From: Leptospira andrefontaineae
GTDB lineage: Bacteria; Spirochaetota; Leptospiria; Leptospirales; Leptospiraceae
Assembly: GCF_004770105.1 (NCBI RefSeq)
Contig: NZ_RQEY01000019.1
Coordinates: 186,001 to 250,000 of the forward strand
Direction of reading: 5' to 3'
Length of the DNA stretch: 64,000 nucleotides
In this document: positions 30,183 through 42,225 of the stretch, one piece after another
Layout of the letters: each line of letters opens with the position of its first letter
Position numbering within the stretch: position 1 is the first letter of the stretch
The notes under the pieces: generated by a model
Told to the model about the DNA's origin: nothing
Database searches by the model: none
Seen by the model: the letters and a program-made list of their open reading frames with translations, nothing else
Translations under genes and position numbers: made by a program

Positions 30183-30220
30183 AGTTTCCTTCCTGACTCT
30201 TATGTCACGGCGAGGAAACT
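30183..30220 (+). repeat. inverted repeat between the candidate regulator and the CHAT gene
   Basis: AGTTTCCT (30183-30190) and AGGAAACT (30213-30220) are exact inverted copies 22 bases apart, in the 75-base gap before the CHAT start at 30245. No T run follows directly. It could be a weak attenuator, an mRNA-processing hairpin or a binding site. Confidence 0.3.
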
Positions 30221-30244
30221 TCTTAGGCGCAGTTTTTAGATCCA

Positions 30245-32083
30245 ATGCTGAACCTAATCATAGACAGAGTCGGTGCCGTAAACGTATTCAATATTCTGGA
30301 TAGTTCCGGCAGTGGGTCCGAATCACATCTTCAGTCCACAATGGACGAGGATCTAATCCTAGAGTATATTAAGGAAATCGAAAACTTAGTTCGGGTTTCC
30401 GTTGCAATCCACCAAAAATCAGCACAAACCCCAACTTTAGAAACAGACATTCTTCATGATCTAAAGATCCTGGGAGAAACTTTCTACGATCAGTTTTTTC
30501 CTGCGGCAATCCAAGAAAAACTCAGACTAACTACTGAAAAATACCTTCACTTTAATATAGATCCTAAGTTAGGAGTGATCCCGTGGGAGCTCCTACATGA
30601 CGGAACTTGTTTTCTCTCCGATAAATTTTATATAGGAAAAACCGTAAGAGGAGAATCCAGTAGCGGAGCCTTCAAAGAGAAGGAGAAATTACGAATGCTC
30701 ATCATCGCAGATCCGACAGAGGATCTTGAATGGGCTCAGAAAGAAGGAGAGCAGATCTTTAGAGTTCTAAGTGAGAAGGTACCAAGCTCTAGATTAGAGA
30801 TCGAATTCATTGGTGGACGCCAAGTTACCAAGTTGAAACTTCTTTCTCTTATCAAAGGAAAGAATATTATCCATTATTCGGGGCATCTTTACTTCTCGGA
30901 TGATCCTTTAGAAAACGGATGGCTGATCTCTGAAGGAAAGATCCTAAAAGCAAGAGAGATCAAAAACTCGGGATTTAACACTGACATGGTGTTCTCCAAC
31001 TCTTGTCAGTCCAACAAAAGTGCTACGAGGAATTTGAACGCGGATCTGATGAACAATTTTGCAGGATCATTTTTGATGTCCGGGATCAAAAGTTTTATCG
31101 GTACCAATTGGGAAATCGCAGACAATCAGAATACTATCGATTTTACGATCCAATTTTATACGAACCTATTCGCAGATAGAAGTATTGGCGAATCTTTGTA
31201 TCTTGCAAAGGAACATGCCAGAAGGAATTACGATCCAAGCGATCTTACTTGGACTAACTATAGTTTACATGGACAACCTGTCATTAGAGTGGTTTCCGAT
31301 CCTACAAAAGGTAAACCAGTCCATAAGATCATTAACCCTTCTTTAATATTCAAATTTTATCCGAACCCGATCGCGGCATCTTATTATAAGTTCACTGAAA
31401 AACAAAAAGAAGAATCACTTACTTCCTATCAATTGATGGAACATTTAATCTTTGCGTTTGAAGAATTTTCAAAAGTGATAGGTGGTATTTTATTCAGCGA
31501 TCACCAGAATCACTCTTTAGGAAAATATATCCCGAATAATCCTGACGACGCATACAATACGGAGAGATGGTGGGAACTGATGTTCCAATGCCTTCATGAT
31601 TTCAGAAAATTAGAGATCACTCCTGTTGTTACAGATCTACCTGAAATACTTTTCGCAAACAAAGATACGATCTCCAAAATGATCAACTGGATCGATCTGT
31701 ATTCAAAAGGTCAGATCCAACCTGAATCCGCTGATGGATATCTGATCACATTCCAGTATTATTTTGAAAACCTTCTGACTGAGTTAGAGGAATTAGAGAG
31801 GATCAGTATCTTCTTGGTTTCTACAAACTCGAATAATCATCTATTCTTCCGTGGAATAAAATCCGAATCTTCTCTAGTCGCTGCTCCTATGATCAAACAA
31901 GATTTTATAGGAGAGCAGATCGAAAAGTATAGAGGAAAGGTGATCGTTTTCCACGAAGATAGAATGCAGATCTTCCCTCTGAACTGTAATATAGTAGAAA
32001 ATCCTGAGACCAAAGAATTAGAACTCGCATTCTTAGGATTTCTTCCTTCTAAGCCTGGGAATCTGCCTCACGGCGGTTTATAA
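30245..32083 (+). CDS. CHAT-domain (caspase-like) protease
   Basis: 612 residues. The CHAT core covers about 95-350: IPWELLHD (112-119), then IIHYSGH with catalytic His214, and FSNSCQS with catalytic Cys254. The block ending T-N-Y-S-L-H-G-Q-P closes the domain as in other CHAT proteins. Both members of the dyad are present, so the enzyme should be active. The 90 N-terminal residues and about 260 C-terminal residues match nothing I know; there are no obvious TPRs or membrane helices. It follows the sigma factor and the unknown gene, and the next frame begins directly after its stop. Confidence 0.85.
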   Translation: MLNLIIDRVGAVNVFNILDSSGSGSESHLQSTMDEDLILEYIKEIENLVRVSVAIHQKSAQTPTLETDILHDLKILGETFYDQFFPAAIQEKLRLTTEKYLHFNIDPKLGVIPWELLHDGTCFLSDKFYIGKTVRGESSSGAFKEKEKLRMLIIADPTEDLEWAQKEGEQIFRVLSEKVPSSRLEIEFIGGRQVTKLKLLSLIKGKNIIHYSGHLYFSDDPLENGWLISEGKILKAREIKNSGFNTDMVFSNSCQSNKSATRNLNADLMNNFAGSFLMSGIKSFIGTNWEIADNQNTIDFTIQFYTNLFADRSIGESLYLAKEHARRNYDPSDLTWTNYSLHGQPVIRVVSDPTKGKPVHKIINPSLIFKFYPNPIAASYYKFTEKQKEESLTSYQLMEHLIFAFEEFSKVIGGILFSDHQNHSLGKYIPNNPDDAYNTERWWELMFQCLHDFRKLEITPVVTDLPEILFANKDTISKMINWIDLYSKGQIQPESADGYLITFQYYFENLLTELEELERISIFLVSTNSNNHLFFRGIKSESSLVAAPMIKQDFIGEQIEKYRGKVIVFHEDRMQIFPLNCNIVENPETKELELAFLGFLPSKPGNLPHGGL

Positions 32084-32800
32084 GTGGGGCTTTGCCAACC
32101 TTCCGCAGATGTTCCGTTTTCTTGCGGAGCCTGCTGTGGACTATTCAACCTAGAATTAAAGCCGGACCAATTCAGAACTCTATTAAAAGATAGAACGGAA
32201 ACTTTCAAAGAGTCTGTGGACTTCTCGAAACCTTATACAATGGCGGAATTCAGAAAAGTAAGAGAAGAAGCAGAAAAAAATTACGTTAAGAAAGACCCGC
32301 TCACTTATAACTGTCCCTTCTTAGGAATGCTTACTGAAGAAGTAAATGGAATATCTCCAGAGACCAAAGTCAGAAGTAGGATCGGATGTATGATCCATCC
32401 TGTTTATACAGGAGATCCTCGTAGTCAGAATTATTCCTTTTACGGAGCTTCCATCTGCCAAGCCTACGATTGTAGGAACAAAGAAAGGAATTTTGCGGAT
32501 GAGTGGGAGAATGTATTTTCGGAATTCGCAGATGATTCTTTTTCTTATTCTTCTCTTTCTTCCGATTATAGAAGTATTGATTTGATAGAAGGTTATCTGA
32601 CAGAAAAAGGGATCCCTTCTTCCGAGTGGTTTACAGGTTCGCGAGAAACTATTCTTAAAATTCTAAAGATCAAATTCGAACAGAATATCTCTTTATGGAA
32701 TACTTCTTTCGAATTGGATATGGAAAGCCCTCCTCCTATCTCTTTCAAGGAAAGATTGGCGAAATGGTTGGGCCTGGAATCGGATGATCCCAGGCTTTAA
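32084..32800 (+). CDS. cysteine-cluster (YkgJ-like) protein
   Basis: 238 residues with a GTG start that directly follows the CHAT stop and is in the same frame. Cysteines occur as C-x2-CC near 14-18 (SCGACCGL), then in YNCPFLG, RIGCMIHP and ICQAYDC, the spacing of zinc or iron-sulfur cysteine-cluster proteins. No redox or nuclease motif is seen. GGCGG seven bases before the GTG could serve as the ribosome-binding site. Cotranscription with CHAT is near certain; its role is unknown. Confidence 0.65.
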   Translation: MGLCQPSADVPFSCGACCGLFNLELKPDQFRTLLKDRTETFKESVDFSKPYTMAEFRKVREEAEKNYVKKDPLTYNCPFLGMLTEEVNGISPETKVRSRIGCMIHPVYTGDPRSQNYSFYGASICQAYDCRNKERNFADEWENVFSEFADDSFSYSSLSSDYRSIDLIEGYLTEKGIPSSEWFTGSRETILKILKIKFEQNISLWNTSFELDMESPPPISFKERLAKWLGLESDDPRL

Positions 32801-32856
32801 AGGTTTGAAAATCGATTTGGATAGACGGGGAAGGATAAACGAGAAGATGAAAGATC

Positions 32857-33123
32857 TTAGTCGTTAGAGTTTTTCTTACCGAATTCTTTTTTAGCTTCTT
32901 CTACTTTAGAATTAACTTGGCCTGCAAGACCTTCCACGGAACGTAATGCGTCTTCGATATATTTTCTAAGATTGTTTGCAACTTCGCTTTGGTCTTGAGA
33001 ACCTTTTGCGGATAGCTCTTTAAATTCTTTTTCCACTTTTAAAAGAATACTGTCCGCTTGTTCCCTTAGGGTTTTTGCCGCTCCGATCGCGAAATTCAGT
33101 GCTTCTTTGATTTCCTTTTCCAT
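32857..33123 (-). CDS. phasin-like coiled-coil protein
   Basis: 88 residues from the ATG at 33123, with AGGGA upstream; the frame from 33165 adds 14 residues that look non-coding. The protein is almost all amphipathic helix, rich in Lys, Glu and Ala, and resembles phasins (polyhydroxyalkanoate granule proteins) and related short coiled coils. No PHA synthase is in the window, so the name is only structural. It could be a general stress or granule-surface protein. Confidence 0.6.
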   Translation of the reverse strand: MEKEIKEALNFAIGAAKTLREQADSILLKVEKEFKELSAKGSQDQSEVANNLRKYIEDALRSVEGLAGQVNSKVEEAKKEFGKKNSND

Positions 33124-33203
33124 ACTTTTGATCCCTATGTATTGTATGATGATTATGCGCCGCACAATGGCTTGTCAACAACTTACCGAAACCACAAGGG
33201 CAT

Positions 33204-33236
33204 AAAAAAGGAGTAAGGGGAAATCCCACTTACTCC
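33204..33236 (-). terminator. Rho-independent terminator of pckA
   Basis: On the minus strand GGAGTAAG and CTTACTCC (33229-33236 with 33210-33217) form an eight-base-pair stem extended inward by GG/CC. It is followed directly by TTTTTT (33204-33209). It lies 33 bases after the pckA stop. Confidence 0.85.
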
Positions 33237-33269
33237 TCCGGAAATAGATCCGACTTTTTAGATATCAGC

Positions 33270-34865
<1,596 letters not shown>

Positions 34866-34988
34866 TTGGCTCTCCTTATTGAGATCGTATTTCAATTTTT
34901 TTTCGGGTTAGGATACCGTCAATTCGGAACCGGGTCGAATTTGAAGGCAATTCCTAATCCGACCCGCATTCTGTCTCTTTAGAGGGGG

Positions 34989-36251
34989 TTATTGCTGTTG
35001 TTGCTGCTGATCTTGGAAGTCTTTGCGATTTCCGAAATCATCTCCCCTACCCTCGTTTTTATCGCCTCTGTCTTGGTAATTGCCACGGTTCTGGTTTTTG
35101 TTTTGGTAATCTTTACGATTTCCTCTTTCCTCGTTTCCTCGGTCACCACGATCGTATCTGTTTCCACGATCTTCTCCGCGTTCTCCGCCTTTACCACCTC
35201 TGTTTTCTTTTTCAGGGGCGCGTTCACCTTTATCAAAACCACTGTTTCCGTTAGCTTTGGTGAATATCATTTTTCCGGCAGCAGTTTGGATGATAGAAGT
35301 TACGGTAACCTTCACTTCTTTACCAACTAGATGTCCGCCGTTCTCTATCACTACCATGGTTCCATCTTCTAGATAGCCGATACCTTGGTTTTCGTCTTTT
35401 CCTTCTTTGATGACTTGGATAGCCAATTCTTCGCCAGGAAGAACAACAGGTTTTAATGCGTTTGCCAAGGTGTTCAAGTTAAGAACTTTTACTCCCTGGA
35501 GTTCCGCAACTTTGTTCAAGTTGAAATCGTTAGTTACGATCTTTCCACCGGTGTCACGAGCAAGTTTGATCAATTTAGCATCAACTTCTCTTGTGTCAGA
35601 ATAATCTTTGTAAGTGATCTTAACTTCGATAGAACCTTTTCTTTGGAGTTTGTTCAACATCTCCAAACCACGGCGCCCTCTTGCTCTTTTGATAGGGTCA
35701 GAAGAATCACTGATCAGCTGGATCTCTCTTAAAACGAAGTTCGGCAGAATGAGAGGTCCATCGATAAAATGTGTATCAGCAATATCTAATATTCTTCCGT
35801 CGATAACAACAGAAGTATCCAGAATTTTATCTCTGACTTCGTCTTTGCCGATAGAAGCAACGCCGAATGGATCTACTAAAGAAGTAGGTCCACCACCGCC
35901 TCCACCGAATACGGAAAGGCCAGGTTCTTTTGCGAATGACTTACCTGCTCTAGCTCCGAAAAGACCTAGGATCAGATACAATGCAAGATTCAATTCCTCG
36001 AAACGGATGATGGTTCCGATAAACCAAGCTAGGGCAAATCCTAATAACGCACCCACACCAACACAAAAAATAACGTCACCGCGAAGTTTTGGAAATAGTT
36101 TAGTTTCACCGAACAAAAGTACGAGAGAAATTACGAGTACAAGCCCTGCACTGGAGCCTGAGAATACAAACTCTTGAGTTTGTTTTTGCGTTACAAAGAA
36201 CGACACTAAGGAGAGTAGGACGGCCGTTAGACCTTTATAAAAATACGCCAT
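34989..36251 (-). CDS. YacL-type membrane PIN/TRAM protein with RG-rich tail
   Basis: 420 residues. Four membrane helices (about 5-110), then a PIN domain starting [15 protein letters not shown] near 143 (acidic metal ligands of a nuclease fold), then a TRAM domain (about 280-335). These parts match the YacL family, thought to act on RNA. The last 85 residues are unusual: nine RG dipeptides with Asn, Asp, Glu and Lys, and a final run of six Gln. This low-complexity tail looks like an RNA-binding or condensate-forming segment. Confidence 0.88.
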   Translation of the reverse strand: MAYFYKGLTAVLLSLVSFFVTQKQTQEFVFSGSSAGLVLVISLVLLFGETKLFPKLRGDVIFCVGVGALLGFALAWFIGTIIRFEELNLALYLILGLFGARAGKSFAKEPGLSVFGGGGGGPTSLVDPFGVASIGKDEVRDKILDTSVVIDGRILDIADTHFIDGPLILPNFVLREIQLISDSSDPIKRARGRRGLEMLNKLQRKGSIEVKITYKDYSDTREVDAKLIKLARDTGGKIVTNDFNLNKVAELQGVKVLNLNTLANALKPVVLPGEELAIQVIKEGKDENQGIGYLEDGTMVVIENGGHLVGKEVKVTVTSIIQTAAGKMIFTKANGNSGFDKGERAPEKENRGGKGGERGEDRGNRYDRGDRGNEERGNRKDYQNKNQNRGNYQDRGDKNEGRGDDFGNRKDFQDQQQQQQ

Positions 36252-36292
36252 AACTCAAATCCTTTTAAATAAGATTCGAGTTTTATCGGAAA

Positions 36293-36856
36293 CTATTCTT
36301 CGTCTATGTCGACTGCAGCTACGGGAACTCTTTCTCCCGGAGCGAATGTACTAGCTAGAACATCTGACACAAGGTTCCCAGCTTCTTCTTGGGAAACTCC
36401 TTTGCTTAGGGCGACTTCCATCTTCACTAGATTGTACGCACTTTCGTACAATTTACGTTCCATGATGGACAGTTCTTTACCGTTTGCCCTGCGGAATAAA
36501 TTCCTGCACACATCCGCCACTTCGAAGATCGATCCGGACTTTATTTTGTTCAGGTTGTTTTGGTACCTGATCTTCCAGTCCTCTTCAGTATCGACCTCGT
36601 CTTTCTTGAGTAGATTGATAACTTTTTTGATATCCTTCTTGTCGATAATCGGTCGAATTCCGACCTGCTTTGCTTTATCGACCGGGATCATCACCTTCAT
36701 CTTGCTACCCTGGATTTCCATTACGTAGCACTCTTTTTTCTTTCCCAGGATAACCTTTTTGGAGATTTCGGTGATTTCACCTACCCCGTGGATCGGATAT
36801 ACGACGTAGTCGCCTACGCCATGATCGTAGCCAGATTGTTTCTTTTTGCCAGCCAA
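36293..36856 (-). CDS. carD: CarD-family RNA polymerase-binding regulator
   Basis: 187 residues with a TTG start (36854-36856); an upstream in-frame stop excludes a longer product. The N-terminal RNAP-interacting domain reads [17 protein letters not shown], and the helical DNA-binding half covers about 75-165. CarD/CdnL proteins stabilise open promoter complexes. A clear promoter lies just upstream. The YacL-type gene follows 41 bases downstream, so both may share a transcript. Confidence 0.9.
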   Translation of the reverse strand: MAGKKKQSGYDHGVGDYVVYPIHGVGEITEISKKVILGKKKECYVMEIQGSKMKVMIPVDKAKQVGIRPIIDKKDIKKVINLLKKDEVDTEEDWKIRYQNNLNKIKSGSIFEVADVCRNLFRRANGKELSIMERKLYESAYNLVKMEVALSKGVSQEEAGNLVSDVLASTFAPGERVPVAAVDIDEE

Positions 36857-36891
36857 TTAGTATTAAGACTTCCGTTAAAACTCTGCCCAAA

Positions 36892-36919
36892 AATATAGCA
36901 AATTTTGAGGCAAAGTCAA
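36892..36919 (-). promoter_or_regulatory. sigma-70 promoter of carD
   Basis: On the minus strand TTGACT (36919-36914) is followed after 16 bases by TATATT (36897-36892). Both boxes match the consensus well. Transcription would start near 36885, about 30 bases before the carD start. Confidence 0.6.
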
Positions 36920-36966
36920 GGAAAAAATGAGTTTAAGCTCAGATCTGAACTTAGTTCGAAGTCAGA

Positions 36967-37626
36967 TCAAAATTGAAGTTTGTGAATAGAAGTTTTGTGA
37001 AAAATTGGATCGTTCAAAGGACGAATTGATTCCAAAGCCTTGGTAGCTTCTTCTTTTCCGTAAAAATATCCTAGGAATAATTCCCCATCCTTCGATCGGA
37101 AAAATCTTCCTTGGAACTCAGGTTTCGCTCTGAGCAATTTTTTTCCAATTTCCATTGCCTCGACCGAATCCTCAGTTGGGATAGACAGGAAATAATTTTC
37201 CTTATCCGACCTTGCAGGAAATTTGAGTCCAGGATACTTATTGGAATTAGAGGAAGAAGAAGTTTCAGCAGAATTTTCGCTCGCATTGGAACTTACTGCT
37301 TCAGAAGAAGAATTTTCTCTTTCTTCAACAGACTGTTCTGCTCTTACATTTTTTCCCGCATTGTAAAAAGACTGGGTTTCATTCTGAGCAAATGCCTGCT
37401 CCTTTTGATCCAACCTAAGACCGACTACTACTCCACCTGTAAAAAGAGAAATGGCTCCCACTAAAACCAAAAAGATAGATCTGGAACTTGGGAAAGAACG
37501 GATCGGAGAATTTCCTCCTCTCACATGCTGAATGGTTTGGACCGTTGGAAAAGACTCTCCCTGACGTGGAGCCGGACCTCTGGTTCCGGATTGTCTCAGT
37601 CTTCTGGAATAATCTATATTTTGCAT
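36967..37626 (-). CDS. membrane-anchored protein with SPOR-like C-terminus
   Basis: 219 residues. A basic, Arg-rich N-terminal arm (1-48) is followed by one membrane helix (about 49-68), a Ser/Asn/Glu-rich linker (75-135) and a C-terminal alpha/beta unit (about 143-219) that resembles a SPOR peptidoglycan-binding domain (YFLSIPTEDSVEAMEIGKKL, then FLGYFYGKEEATKAL). It may bind denuded glycan at the septum. The match is by pattern only. Confidence 0.6.
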   Translation of the reverse strand: MQNIDYSRRLRQSGTRGPAPRQGESFPTVQTIQHVRGGNSPIRSFPSSRSIFLVLVGAISLFTGGVVVGLRLDQKEQAFAQNETQSFYNAGKNVRAEQSVEERENSSSEAVSSNASENSAETSSSSNSNKYPGLKFPARSDKENYFLSIPTEDSVEAMEIGKKLLRAKPEFQGRFFRSKDGELFLGYFYGKEEATKALESIRPLNDPIFHKTSIHKLQF

Positions 37627-37720
37627 ATTGCGTCCGGGAAAACTTGTCTCTTTTCAAATATCGGCAGAATTCGCCGTTTCTTTGCAGTTTTTTTAGGTCC
37701 ACATTTGGGACAGAAAATAA

Positions 37721-37748
37721 AAAAGCCGGAGAAAAAACCCCGGCTTTT
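37721..37748 (-). terminator. terminator of the cytochrome oxidase operon
   Basis: AAAAGCCGG (37721-37729) and CCGGCTTTT (37740-37748) form a nine-base-pair stem with a ten-base loop and a TATTTT tail on the minus strand. It lies 38 bases after the subunit III stop. Confidence 0.8.
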
Positions 37749-37785
37749 CACAACGAACCTTTCAGTCGTTTTCTTTTGGCTTAAC

Positions 37786-38551
<766 letters not shown>

Positions 38552-38565
<14 letters not shown>

Positions 38566-40135
38566 ATGGCCCTCCGGTTAGTACTGGGGTCTTTTCAAAG
38601 TTTTCGTGTGGTGGAGGAGAAGTAGTTGTCCATTCCAGAGTTTTTCCTCCGAAAGGATTGTTTCCTGCTTCTTTTCCTTTCAGCAGTGCATAGAACACTC
38701 CGTAAAGGCCAACCAAGAATCCTGTTCCGATCAACCAAGATCCGAAAGTGGACATTTGGTTTAATTCGGTGAATGTAGGAAGATAATCATAGTATCTACG
38801 CGGCATTCCCATATTCCCCAAGATGAATTGAGGGAAGAAGGTAACGTTAAATCCAGTGAAGATAAATACCCAGGAAATTCTTCCTGCTAGATCGCTATAG
38901 ATTTTACCGGTAACTTTAGGGAACCAGTAGATCAATGCTCCCATTAGAGCCATCAAAGTTCCACCAACCATTACATAATGGAAGTGAGCCACCACGAAGT
39001 AAGTATCGTGGAAGTGAACGTCCATACCGGTAGAAGCCAGATACACTCCAGTTAAACCACCGATGGTGAATAAGAACATGAACCCGATCGCGAAAAGCAT
39101 CGGAGCATCCAAGCGGATACTTCCTTTATACATGGTAGCGATCCAGTTGAACAATTTGATCGCTGTAGGAACCCCTACAAGCATTGTGATGAAGGAGAAC
39201 AGAACTCCCGCAAACTCGGATTGTCCGGAAACGAACATGTGGTGTCCCCATACTAAGAAGGAAACCCCAGCGATCGCTAAGGAAGAGTAAGCGATTGCAG
39301 TATATCCGAAGATTACTTTACGAGAGTAAGTAGCAACCAACTCGGAGATCACTCCCATCGCAGGAAGGATCATAATATAAACTGCTGGGTGAGAATAGAA
39401 CCAGAAGAAGTGCTGGAACAGAACCGGATCTCCTCCCAACTGAGGATCAAAAATCCCCACTCCAAGAGTTTTCTCTGCGATCAAAAGAAGCAGAGTGATC
39501 GCAAGAACTGGAGTTGCCAATACTTGCAAGATCGCAGTTGAGTAAAGTGCCCAAACCATTAGAGGAATTCTGTTCATGGTCATTCCAGGCGCTCTCAGTT
39601 TATGAGTGGTAACGATGAAGTTCAAACCAGTTAGAATGGAGGAGAATCCAATAATGAATACTCCAAGAACCATCGGAATCACTCCTAATCCAGTTTTAAT
39701 GGAAGAATATGGAGTGTAGAAAGTCCAACCGGTATCTACGTTTTCCAAGAACAGAGTGGAACCAGTGATCGCAGCACCGATCATCAGCATGTACCAGCTC
39801 ATTAAGTTCAATCTTGGGAAAGCTACGTCTTTTGCTCCTATCATGATCGGAAGAACGAAGTTTCCGAAAATTGCAGGAATACCAGGAACGATCACCATGA
39901 ACACCATAATGGCTCCATGGTAGGTCATCATTCTGTTATAAACGTCTGCGGAAAAAAGGGTTTTTCCAGGTGTGAATAATTCTGCGCGAACTAATAGAGC
40001 GAAAACTCCTCCTAAAAAGAAGAAGCTCATGATCGCGACAAAGTACATGATCCCGATACGCTTATGATCTAAGGTCGTAAGCCAGGACCAAATCCCCTTT
40101 TGGTGATTCAGGTAATTATGTTGCTCGTGGGCCAT
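38552..40135 (-). CDS. ctaD: cytochrome c oxidase subunit I
   Basis: 527 residues, the catalytic subunit of the heme-copper oxidase. Heme ligand His is in [11 protein letters not shown]. The CuB site has HPAVY (the cross-linked His-Tyr pair), WGHHMFVSG, and [14 protein letters not shown] for the two heme ligands. It reduces oxygen and pumps protons in the inner membrane. AGGA precedes the ATG at 40135. It lies between subunits II and III. Confidence 0.95.
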
Positions 40136-40146
40136 TGTCCGTAATC

Positions 40147-41169
40147 CTATTTAAGCGTCTTAATGAATTCGATGATGTCCTTGATCTCGTCCTCTTTGAT
40201 TCTTCCTTGGAAGGAAGACATTGCAGGAGGGAATCCAGCTACGATCTTAGCTGTTGGAACAAGGATGGATTGTTTGATATAAGCGTCATCCGCAGTCACG
40301 GAAGATCCGTCTGCGAAGTCTCTCTTATTACCATAAAGACCTTTGAAGGATGGTCCAACAATCCTGGATCCATCGATGGAGTGGCATCCGCTACATCCAA
40401 GGCTTCCTTTAAAAAGAGCTTCTCCTCTTTCTGCAGGTCCTTTGTTGTTAGCGCCGGCGTTAGCAGCGATTTTTTCAGCCTGCCAAGCAGCGAATTGTTC
40501 GCCGTCCACCACACGAATCGTAGCCATCATATTGGAGTGTTTGGTTCCGCAATACTCAGTACAGAATACTGTGAAGTCCCCTTTCTCGATCGGAGTGAAA
40601 GTGAAAGTAGTTCTTCTGCCAGGAACCGCATCCATTTTGTTCCTGAATGCAGGAACATAGAAGCTATGTAGAACATCATCAGATGTAAGAATAAAACGAA
40701 TGGTTTTGCCAACAGGAACTACTACGATCTCAGGTTTGAGAAGAGTAGAGTCCGGATCGTCCAACAACTTTTTGTCGCTAGGGCTATTGATCTCGATATC
40801 ATTCGCGTATTTGAAAGTCCAAGCCCACTGACGAGCAGTAACGTGAACCTCAACATCACCTTTCTCTCCGACTCTGCGAAGATCGTGAAATACACTCCAT
40901 CCCCAAGCGAAGATGATCATCATGATCACGAAAGGTATGAAGGACCAAAGGAACTCAGCAAGAGTGTTATGCGTGATATACGCACTTTTCTGGTCTTCAG
41001 TTTTTCTTCTATACTTGAAAATGAATATTACCATTCCCCCAATGAGAATGATAAAAGAGATAAGGCCCGAAACAAGAAGAAAGATATAGAGGTTGTCTAC
41101 ATCTCCCGATTCTTTAGTCGCTGGAACCGGCATGAAGCTTGTCGCCGTAATAAGAGAGAACCAGTTCAT
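40147..41169 (-). CDS. ctaC: cytochrome c oxidase subunit II with fused cytochrome c (caa3 type)
   Basis: 340 residues. Two membrane helices (about 25-50 and 75-95) are followed by the cupredoxin domain with a full CuA site (His168, Cys203, Glu205, Cys207, His211, Met214). A C-terminal cytochrome c domain follows with C259-S-G-C262-H263. This fusion defines caa3-type oxidases, in which the bound cytochrome passes electrons to CuA. No strong signal peptide is seen. It is the third structural gene of the operon after the small protein and SCO. Confidence 0.95.
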   Translation of the reverse strand: MNWFSLITATSFMPVPATKESGDVDNLYIFLLVSGLISFIILIGGMVIFIFKYRRKTEDQKSAYITHNTLAEFLWSFIPFVIMMIIFAWGWSVFHDLRRVGEKGDVEVHVTARQWAWTFKYANDIEINSPSDKKLLDDPDSTLLKPEIVVVPVGKTIRFILTSDDVLHSFYVPAFRNKMDAVPGRRTTFTFTPIEKGDFTVFCTEYCGTKHSNMMATIRVVDGEQFAAWQAEKIAANAGANNKGPAERGEALFKGSLGCSGCHSIDGSRIVGPSFKGLYGNKRDFADGSSVTADDAYIKQSILVPTAKIVAGFPPAMSSFQGRIKEDEIKDIIEFIKTLK

Positions 41170-41195
41170 CGGATCGAAATCACTCCTTCCTTTAT

Positions 41196-42041
41196 TTATA
41201 CTGTACTAGACGAGTTTTGTTTCTTCCAAAAGCGGAATAAGAACGCTGCAAGGATAACGACGGTGAGAAAACCACCGATTCGCATGATATTGAACGCGTA
41301 TAATGTATACCTATTTTTGGATGGATCAAATTGGAAGCAAAAAAGGGCAACACTGTCAGTCAAATCGCCGATTTTACCGTTTCCAGCCTCTACGAGAGAT
41401 AATCTCAGGGTCCTTTCATCCATCGGGATCCCTTTTAAATATCTGGAAATTTGTCCTTCAGGGGTTATTACATATGCTACGGAAACATGCACCCATTGAT
41501 CATTATAAGGATTCCATTTGTAGCTAAAACCCAAGCTGGAAGACAAAGCCTTTATTTCAGGATCATTCCCGGTTAAAAAACTCCAGCCGGAACCGTCCCC
41601 TCTTCCATAGTCTTTCACATATACTTCTTTTTTCGCTTTTGCTAGATCCGGCTTTTCTTTCGGATCAAAACTAACTGCTACGTAATTGAATTCTTTTCCT
41701 ACTTCTAAATTCAATTCTTTGAGTGCAGTTGAGATCTCATTCAGATAAAGACTGCAAAGAGTGGGACATCGATAATACACTAAGGTAAGAAGAAGAGGCT
41801 TTCCTTCTTTCAAATAATCGCCAATGCGAACTTGTTTTCCTTGTTCATCTACGAAAGATAAATTGGTATCGATATGATTTCCTAATTTTTCTTCCAGACC
41901 TACACCTTCGAGTTCGGGAGGAACTGCATGTGCAGGTAGTTCTCTTTCGGTATCGAAGGATTGAATAGATAAGAATGGTAGAAAAAGTAGAAGAGCCGCA
42001 GCTATTTTTGAAAATCGCCGCGGATGATTGGAGGAGAACAA
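41196..42041 (-). CDS. SCO1/SenC copper chaperone
   Basis: 281 residues with a TTG start at 42041; no ATG lies near. A signal or anchor helix (about 12-27) precedes a thioredoxin fold with the copper-binding C-x3-C (YRCPTLC) and a later His in QWVHVS. SCO proteins load copper into the CuA site of subunit II, encoded next. A C-terminal hydrophobic helix (about 248-268) gives a second anchor. Confidence 0.9.
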   Translation of the reverse strand: MFSSNHPRRFSKIAAALLLFLPFLSIQSFDTERELPAHAVPPELEGVGLEEKLGNHIDTNLSFVDEQGKQVRIGDYLKEGKPLLLTLVYYRCPTLCSLYLNEISTALKELNLEVGKEFNYVAVSFDPKEKPDLAKAKKEVYVKDYGRGDGSGWSFLTGNDPEIKALSSSLGFSYKWNPYNDQWVHVSVAYVITPEGQISRYLKGIPMDERTLRLSLVEAGNGKIGDLTDSVALFCFQFDPSKNRYTLYAFNIMRIGGFLTVVILAAFLFRFWKKQNSSSTV

Positions 42042-42063
42042 CGTTCTATCCCGGATTCTTTCC

Positions 42064-42225
42064 TTACTTCGCCGCTGCCGAAGTGTTAGAAGGAACTACT
42101 TCATTATAATCTTTAACACCTTTGTGGAATGCAGAAAGATAAACGAAATAAAGAATGTTTGCGGTCAAGACGACCACGAATGTCCAAAAACCTGCCTTGT
42201 TGTAATGGTCTCCGTTTTGGCTCAT
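42064..42225 (-). CDS. 53-residue membrane protein of the oxidase operon
   Basis: A short reading frame begins with ATG at 42225, preceded by an excellent ribosome-binding site (AGGAG, eight bases upstream), and ends with TAA at 42064. The product has one membrane helix (about residues 12-32, AGFWTFVVVLTANILYFVYL) with polar ends. It lies 22 bases before the SCO gene and is the first gene of the cytochrome oxidase operon. It is too short for most gene finders. It could be a small oxidase subunit or assembly factor, like CcoQ or subunit IV, but the sequence matches none I recognise. Confidence 0.7.
   Translation of the reverse strand: MSQNGDHYNKAGFWTFVVVLTANILYFVYLSAFHKGVKDYNEVVPSNTSAAAK

Noticed and set aside
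32857..33123. Polyhydroxyalkanoate granule function for the phasin-like protein
   Set aside because: Only the coiled-coil shape supports it; no PHA synthase or depolymerase is in the window.
34931..34966. Hairpin CGGGTCG/CGACCCG between pckA and the PIN gene as a terminator
   Set aside because: The 22-base loop and lack of a T run on either strand make it weak, and it lies upstream of pckA rather than after a clear operon end.
35614..36177. 187-codon plus-strand frame opposite the PIN protein gene
   Set aside because: It is the shadow of a conserved coding region on the other strand; the poly-Pro run is the complement of Gly codons.
40135..40671. 178-codon plus-strand frame opposite subunit II
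   Set aside because: It is antisense to a well-supported gene, has no recognisable domain, and its composition mirrors the opposite strand.
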